A stretch of 64,000 nt of DNA from Telluria beijingensis (GTDB lineage Bacteria; Pseudomonadota; Gammaproteobacteria; Burkholderiales; Burkholderiaceae_D), in assembly GCF_030770395.1 (NCBI RefSeq), contig NZ_CP132480.1:4076317-4140316 (forward strand), given 5' to 3'. Under the pieces are notes generated by a model, which was not told the DNA's origin, did not search any database, and worked only from the letters and a program-made list of their open reading frames with translations. Shown here piece by piece: positions 62,701 through 64,000 of this stretch (its first letter is position 1; the number at the start of each line of letters is the position of its first letter). A program made the position numbers and the translations under genes.

Positions 62701-64000
62701 GCCAACGATGCCCCGGTTGCCGTCAACGATACGGCCATCGCGGTGGAGACGGCCGACGAGGATGGCATCGACCCGACCGGCAATGTGCTGGCGAACGATA
62801 CCGACGTCGATGCCGGAGACAGCAAGACCGTCACCACCACCGGCGTGCTGGAAGGGACCTACGGCAAGCTGACCCTGAATGCCGACGGCAGCTACAGCTA
62901 CGCGGTCGACAACAGCAATGCGGCGGTCAAGGCATTGCGCACGTCCGGCGACACCCTGGTCGACACCATCGCCTACACGATGGTCGACACGGCCGGGGCC
63001 ACCAGCAGCGCGACCTTGACCATCACGATCCGCGGCATGAACAATGCGCCGGTCGCGGTGAACGATACGGCCATCGCGGTGGAAGCCGGCGGCGTGGCCA
63101 ATGGCTCGGCCGGGGTCAACCCGACCGGCAATGTGCTGGTCAACGATACCGACGTCGATGCCGGCGACACCAGGACGGTGACGACCACCGGCGCGCTGAA
63201 GGGCGCCTACGGCAGCCTGACCCTGAACGCCGACGGCAGCTACAGCTATGTGGTCGACAATGCCAACGCCGCGGTGCAGGCGCTGCGCACGGCCAGCGAC
63301 ACGCTGGTCGACATCATCCGTTATTCGATGGTCGATGCCAGCGGCGCCACCAGCAGCGCGACCTTGACCATCACGATCCGCGGCGCCAACGATGCGCCGG
63401 TCGCGGTCGACGATACGGCGGTCGCGGTGGAAGCGGGCGGCGTGGGCAACGGAACGGCCGGCGTGAACCCGACCGGCAACGTCCTGGCCAACGATACCGA
63501 CGTCGATGCGGGCGACAGCAAGACCGTCACCAGCACCGGCGTGCTGGCCGGCCGCTACGGCAGCTTGAGCCTGAACGCGGACGGCAGCTACAGCTATGCG
63601 GTCGACAACGGCAATCCGGCGGTGCAGGCCCTGCGCACCGCCGCCGACACCCTGGTCGACACCATCAGTTATACGATGGTCGATGCCAGCGGCGCCTACA
63701 GCAGCGCGACCCTGACGATCACGATCCGCGGCGCCAACGATGCGCCGGTCGCGAACGACGATACGGCGATCGCGGTGGAGGCGGGCGGCGTGGCCAACGG
63801 TACGGCCGGGATCGACCCGAGCGGCAATGTGCTGGCCAACGATACCGACGTCGATGCCGGCGACACCAGGACCGTCACCAGCACCGGCGTGCAGGCCGGC
63901 GCCTACGGCAGCCTGCGCCTGGATGCGGACGGCAGCTATACCTATGTGGTCGACAATGCCAACCCGGTCGTGCAAGCCCTGCGCGGCGCCGGCGACACGC
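47716..64000 (+). CDS. Giant LEPR-motif repetitive adhesin/RTX-type surface protein (3' end outside window)
   Basis: The frame from ATG 47716 stays open for 5,428 codons to the window end. The basic N-terminus carries the LEPR-XLL-like signal LEPRMLFDG (Leu27-Gly35), known from giant type I-secreted proteins. An acidic Asp/Ala/Ser-rich region follows (about 40-200). Next come dozens of Asp-rich cadherin-like/Ig-like repeats with recurring units such as DADGDLLAGIAI, GQWQYSVDSGASW, TPVNDxP and TGTNDAP. A VCBS repeat lies at about 3965-4095. From residue 4539 (61330) eight near-identical 112-116-residue repeats run to the end. It should be a Ca-binding secreted adhesin; the secretion signal would lie downstream. 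Confidence 0.9.
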   Translation, partial: MKQRRSTASPSINSTQAIHRRRRLLALEPRMLFDGVALVDPAAEAARPADAPADTSAESQADPAQAQVLPAVGRSGADARSDGEAEPMPAQDEAVMAAIQAMNAGSAPETDEAAQDDAGTDAAAEESLEDVDAGATDSADTADAIDSADSADSADDIDAAATPPAETPARPQAAPSAAMASMSAAPAFSAAPGAQLGREDSDFDFGTIFDTDTGDAGRTSLLTEGMTWDVEVRVVSGDGVISDGNVSDREISSQGDRDGVNRFLAGLKFRPGADWSGDVAIRVTVRNYADSSVDPVTLNFSVKVQPVADRPDTGTVSQLAPVAEDVRDAAGAAVASLLPNFSDADDDGLAGIAISANAATAAQGRWEYSTDDGASWRAVGTVSQGSALLLDATARLRFTPAADWFGTPGSLTVHAVDDSGARSFTSGATRQTASVTVGSDIDRDGASLATRVTPVNDVPQTEDLELAVDKNGSLAIALTAFDPDRGTNSSTDAALTKFVIVDIAGLNGTLRIDGGAVVTAGMELTTAQAAKLRFTPTANFSGAASFTFRAVDAAGASSETSTAHISVTALNEVPTVTVPGPLAIQEDAGPVALTGIVVADRDGGDNVEQVTVTAAHGVLSLLDSAGLEVSGDGSARVVLRGTLDQLNAALAGLLYTADADYHGSDTIRVTIDDLGNSGPAPASASDTIAVTIAPVADAPVTGEANLAPVQEDTLDPPGATVAELLDGFTDADGDLLAGIAISFDGSQPGQGQWQYSVDSGASWLAVGNVARGAALALDTRALLRFVPGPDFNGRPGSLTVHAIDASGVRTFSSDGQRVTLAVAPAADIDAVGAELGTIITPDADGLLVAIDRSLRVREGDSAVLTSNVLSITSRDAGPADIVYTILADGTQLDAGQLRLGGVLLRAGDTFTQADIDAGRIRYTHDGREPGTQGVAYSVSDGISTEQRTLAIRVTPVNDDPVLYVPGDSVGGGAPLQAHVAQRGGEFTFSQDAIRVVDPDNTDEQLVFRIESLPAHGTLTLDGAAVLPGVVFNYADLGKLVYTHDGKGASSDSFRVTLRDGAGGSANDGAAATINLTIGNANHAPIGIGDLGLVINEDPDSYGQQANNGSAIRDLAGYLLLDVDQGASVGGIAIVGNTADAQAQGRWEYRSPDGQWAAIGQVNDHGAALVLAADTLVRFVPVANYHGEPAALQVRVLDNTYAGAVSGTAGGEQRITLDTSSGQRGGSSAISDNLNRLGVSVVAVNDDPILVANKGLEVAAPGQTVTIGSGQLSAVDPEGDTITYVVETAPARGVLLLDGKPIGKGDSFTQQDIGSGRLAYRNIDGAEDSFSVTVRDGKYNAVLERPGGIYAGDALQVIEVPVVVGPVDGGDGPGMVARDDVLVTRQDTPIAANPAANDGGVGALTIIGVGGAVNGTVALDGGLVRFTPAAGFSGTGYYDYTVRDEAGNTASARVTVYVIANNEAPTLAQAPLQLDEGAVATITADHLDARDRDNTPSQLTYTLAALAGLTNGALYYDAGGTPTALGNGARRLHAGDSFTQQDVLDGRIKFVHDGGEDFISSFTFRLTDGAARLNQEFTFDIDVNPLNDRPDIAGGTVNVPKGGSVVIDSAVLGASDVDGVGSDKSTGHAAPDTLSFRIDGMPLHGELRMAVEGRVYDAADATSWRVVDTDTVIGAADLARGLHYVHKGDGTAADSIGFIVTDDSGADNSSNSAPVTIRIVPVNAYPEIVVDTGLVLEWDGDTVAGNGKALYEGEGKTLEVRDLLGDGDLSKLTDLLGMDPDNSPTQVQFRITEGVRYGELTRDGQLLGVGSAFTVQDLIDGLIRYEHDGLETPVATGAGVHSDFFAYVLSDGSGGNGDDGVTDPDRVEPPGRFNIDIMQVNDTPTVSVPGARIGAEDKPLAVPGIVVVDPDSRRRDGSIDPDHGPLKVTLSVGHGSLTLSGAGGLSIAGNGGASVVLTGTQGEINAALATLVYQGDRDYNGLDRIEVLVDDQGNNGVDPDLPGVPGEGDGSTDTNETVRASIDIRLQPVDDAPAHALPGRQALDEDTSLVFGAAHGNAIVVSDVDANETPGAQLVTTVSVGHGTLTVSAGHGSIVANGTESVTIRGTLDQINAALEGMVYRPDADYNGADTLTIVTNDRGNTGLGGPLSSSGTVALAIAPVNDAPITEDQAFTVAEDGRLTFSLESREADSGQEGDGDADVDRYRIVSLPQHGVLRASDGTVITGPTVITLAQATGMTFTPDADFNSSKGGVAFQFTALDSANVESEIATVTIAVTAVNDAPEIAGGGDTVAYTEGLGAGVAGSPVRLDGNGDATLVRDVELTVTGEDDFAGSSLTVARQGGAVASDRFGIDTAFGGDGKSVALNGSVVSVDGRAVATLGGGNGSLVVTFNAGATRGDVDALMKRITFSSVSDSLQGRIQVDVTFNDGNAGTPPAQGAGGALTDTLTFNVDVTGTNDAPGATAGQLAPVDEDAGAVGMDYNAGNLPAATGATVGSLFGSRFTDPDAPNGATPAGIAIVANASTPDQGRWQFSLDGGQTWHDVPRSGLGESSALVLESTDRLRFHPDQANYNGAVGSLGVRLSDGTGLERSTSNADLKALATGSTDGWSNRTTLGTSVRAVNDGPVIRDLDGDHVVFIEAVGVNIAGSAVLLDNATDGKLRASLYDVELTDRLEATFAGATLTVQNHGTADLNDFFVVQNGVNGISTSGGSTQPGPDVKLFNNGSAIRYNGVHVATISDNSAASGRLVLTFTADATGEAVNAILQNLAYSNDNDALEQQRKTIDVTFSDGNGGAQGSGGPLSTTAQVLIDLKPSNDAPSFTTGATIATQEDVAASERTLDSLLGQNFRDPDGVAGNFAGVAIAGFDNAGIGDWQVRLGGEWVDLAELAPQGFTAANALLLSKATEVRFVADEHANTDGSARPALTVYAVENLIPIGAAVDNAPALTFSTTRDALQTVDTTGDTLESRVSNSAVTVDVAIAARNDAPLLPTSGGRNSAFNGEIEESAVAGIGTEAQQLVSNAWLEDLDLATTGRLGDAVFGAGRITVNLDGGVTADRLSLAGTPAGVAGVSGGVDGAPLVITLAQSATLDQVNRVLEAIRYEHTGDTPPSGTRNFTITVSDGNNQQAGGNAGGPDPLTASIGGAITIVQANDPPLVDLNGNGAGENHAVTWIEAANGPHQSLAIVPDAVLADTDNANLVRVTFTIAGVLDGNREVLTIGGHEIALGTDVVGLEVGGLKLDYDSATGTVRFVPLDGATVSLDSVQALLKGITYNNLSEDPSAGTRTVAIEVVDAGMDDNGVDSPANNLLPSNRATVSIGVTPVNDQPRLSGLDNVSFHENRIQATPAWLDRDITLVDPDNVDYAGATLTVSGLAAGDRVSLPAWSADMDPAANPGAVVLRGTTILHSDGAAWIEVGTASGGNGANLVLALNASADAAIAERILEHLTFAVNTDAPQATRTLTYTVNDGAGGPAAAGVASLEVTVIRDNDAPTMSATSIGGAYTEGGSALFLVGGTILVADADIGNGKLTGGSLTVHLDRYVAGDSLAIAHQGNGNGQIGAAGGVLRYGNVVVGSYSGGAAGDLVVTLNDKATPATVKALLARLTYSSSSDDPSVGVDALTRGLGITLSDGGNLSDPGADVRGPLFAVLEGTIAVRATADAPTISAGNASFTENGGAVALSPQLTLADKDDTHASGATVRISGGLQAAWDRLVLAGAVAGETIAGTAITFGGYDAASGTLTLTGVDTLANYEAVLRQVGFDNLSEDPTGANASATRTITWSVADADAADIGAATGVATSTVTLDPVNDGPTLGLDATGDVRHVQGGAAVVIDADATLGDLELDARDNWSGATLTIARADGASGDDRFGASGALALMDGRVLVDGADIGAYTQSGGRLAIAFGAGATSEAVTAALRGITYANTQVTPGALAYDRVVLRVTVDDRNSNTGPGQQQGAGGNLTASSDITLHINRLPVAGAGNGQVSEGIATSDTSTVEGDVIADADDSDDDALTVAGVAAGSGTPLGANLGTDVAGSYGSLRMDADGAYVYTLDNTLDGVQALAVGEQLSEVFTYTVSDGRGGVVSATLTVVITGTNDAPLVTTADLAGSIAEPVVAEGVLQDSGDIGFSDVDLSDTHTVSVAPQGDPLGSLVATVTDDTTGSGNGGAVRWTYSVDANAIEHLAAGETRVERFDVTIADGKGGVVTRTVEITISGSNDAPVLVDTVREVTQREDAPAPDGAVGTLVSDLIGAGGSSDADGSAAPHGIALTGMDSSKGSWLVSFDDGASWDVLGKVGEDAALLLGPDARLYFQPLPDVNTAAGALAAGLTFRAWDRSSGQQGDTVAIGTPGGNSAFSGASDTVALRIVPVNDGPAIVGLDAVSVNASPDNPYLPELGPVVIDPDVTFGDRELGVERDDWNGASLVLSRANGASSDDLFGARAGGPLALADGIVTVDGVAIGSYVNGDGSLSIAFNDAATTERVNLMAQNITYANGATLPAYSSVTLDWRLVDGNSNDDGGGVAGAGQDQGQGGSLQALAQIVISLNQPPVAVADTAEAVEAGGVRNAGAGTDPSGNVLTNDTDPDHGDTKAVTTAGTFQGLYGTLELAEDGSYTYTVDNALLAVERLRLAGDTLTDSFDYTMRDAAGLTSSSTLTITIRGANDAPVAVNDTAIAVEAGGVANGTAGVNPTGNVLANDTDVDAGDSKTVTTTGELAGAYGTLTLNADGSYSYVVDNANAAVQALRTAGDTLLDTISYTMVDAAGATSSATIAITIQGANDAPVAVNDTAEAVEAGDGAGVDPTGNVLANDTDVDAGDSKTVTTTGVLEGAYGSLSLNADGSYSYEVDNTNAAVQALRTSSDTLVDTIAYTMVDKAGATSSATLTITIRGANHAPVAVNDTAIAVEAGGVANGTAGVNPTGNVLANDTDVDADDTKTVTTTGELAGAYGTLTLNADGSYSYVVDNANAAVQALRTASDTLVDTISYTMVDAGGATSSATLTITIQGANDAPVAVNDTAIAVETADEDGIDPTGNVLANDTDVDAGDSKTVTTTGVLEGTYGKLTLNADGSYSYAVDNSNAAVKALRTSGDTLVDTIAYTMVDTAGATSSATLTITIRGMNNAPVAVNDTAIAVEAGGVANGSAGVNPTGNVLVNDTDVDAGDTRTVTTTGALKGAYGSLTLNADGSYSYVVDNANAAVQALRTASDTLVDIIRYSMVDASGATSSATLTITIRGANDAPVAVDDTAVAVEAGGVGNGTAGVNPTGNVLANDTDVDAGDSKTVTSTGVLAGRYGSLSLNADGSYSYAVDNGNPAVQALRTAADTLVDTISYTMVDASGAYSSATLTITIRGANDAPVANDDTAIAVEAGGVANGTAGIDPSGNVLANDTDVDAGDTRTVTSTGVQAGAYGSLRLDADGSYTYVVDNANPVVQALRGAGDT
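61330..64000 (+). repeat. Tandem 348/336-bp coding repeats in the adhesin
   Basis: Units begin at 61330, 61678, 62026, 62362, 62710, 63046, 63394 and 63742 (APVAVNDT...). Steps are 348 bp, or 336 bp where four residues near GGVANGTAG are missing. Units 61678 onward are very similar in DNA, which points to recent expansion. The array continues past the window. Confidence 0.93.

Noticed and set aside
57502..63975. Minus-strand open frame of 2,157 codons opposite the adhesin
   Set aside because: It is a by-product of the strong codon bias and repeats of the plus-strand adhesin gene. Its translation is low-complexity (GVGIVDHIA-like repeats) with no domain, and the plus strand has clear protein families in frame.

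Overview
The window is GC-rich chromosomal DNA, most probably from a betaproteobacterium of the Burkholderiales, family Oxalobacteraceae (Massilia/Telluria-like). This is judged from the protein sequences, the rpsP-rimM-trmD-rplS and etfB-etfA-acyl-CoA dehydrogenase blocks, PEP-CTERM proteins and many GTG/TTG starts; no database search was possible. No rRNA, tRNA, CRISPR array, prophage or insertion sequence was seen.

Layout. 1-8800: the end of a hybrid histidine kinase, an ECF sigma factor with its RskA-like anti-sigma factor facing a duplicated DUF4394 lipoprotein, a secreted alpha/beta hydrolase, a divergent MFS/LysR pair and a small orphan protein. 8804-17600: a CoA transferase, an unusual glycosidase-RmlD fusion, trpS behind a structured leader, a zinc-ribbon membrane protein, a DUF3597 protein with a strong internal start, a DUF1294 protein and a glycerophosphodiester phosphodiesterase. 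17711-31371: alaS, a PEP-CTERM protein, tusA, etfBA with an acyl-CoA dehydrogenase, the ribosomal operon rpsP-rimM-trmD-rplS, a Nudix hydrolase, a CobD/CbiB-like protein, DUF3579 and a CBS pair. 31491-41182: an M16 peptidase, an SDR protein, two tandem PEP-CTERM paralogues, a bacterial PH-domain protein, a GntR regulator, a flavodoxin-like oxidoreductase and a TPR protein. 41349-45866: an N-acetylglucosamine/chitobiose operon nagK-nagA-nagB-II-nagZ on the minus strand, with a clear sigma-70 promoter flanked by repeated ACTGGTAT boxes. 46131-47391: an NTF2-like protein and an XRE/MmyB regulator. 47716 to the window end: the first 5,428 codons of a giant repetitive LEPR-motif adhesin on the plus strand, ending inside near-identical tandem repeats.

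The strongest unexpected signal is regulatory. All three PEP-CTERM genes, including one about 14 kb away and from a different family, carry a sigma-54 -24/-12 promoter plus a 19-bp CTGTCGAAAA...ACAG box whose centre lies exactly 79.5 bp upstream of the promoter centre. This looks like the enhancer site of a dedicated sigma-54 activator, with PrsR of the PEP-CTERM/exosortase system as the obvious candidate. Other points of interest are an in-frame nested gene with its own perfect Shine-Dalgarno sequence in the DUF3597 protein, the GH1-RmlD fusion, predicted GntR operators of the nag operon, a perfect palindrome at the etfB promoter, and two dRS3-like paired palindromic repeats.
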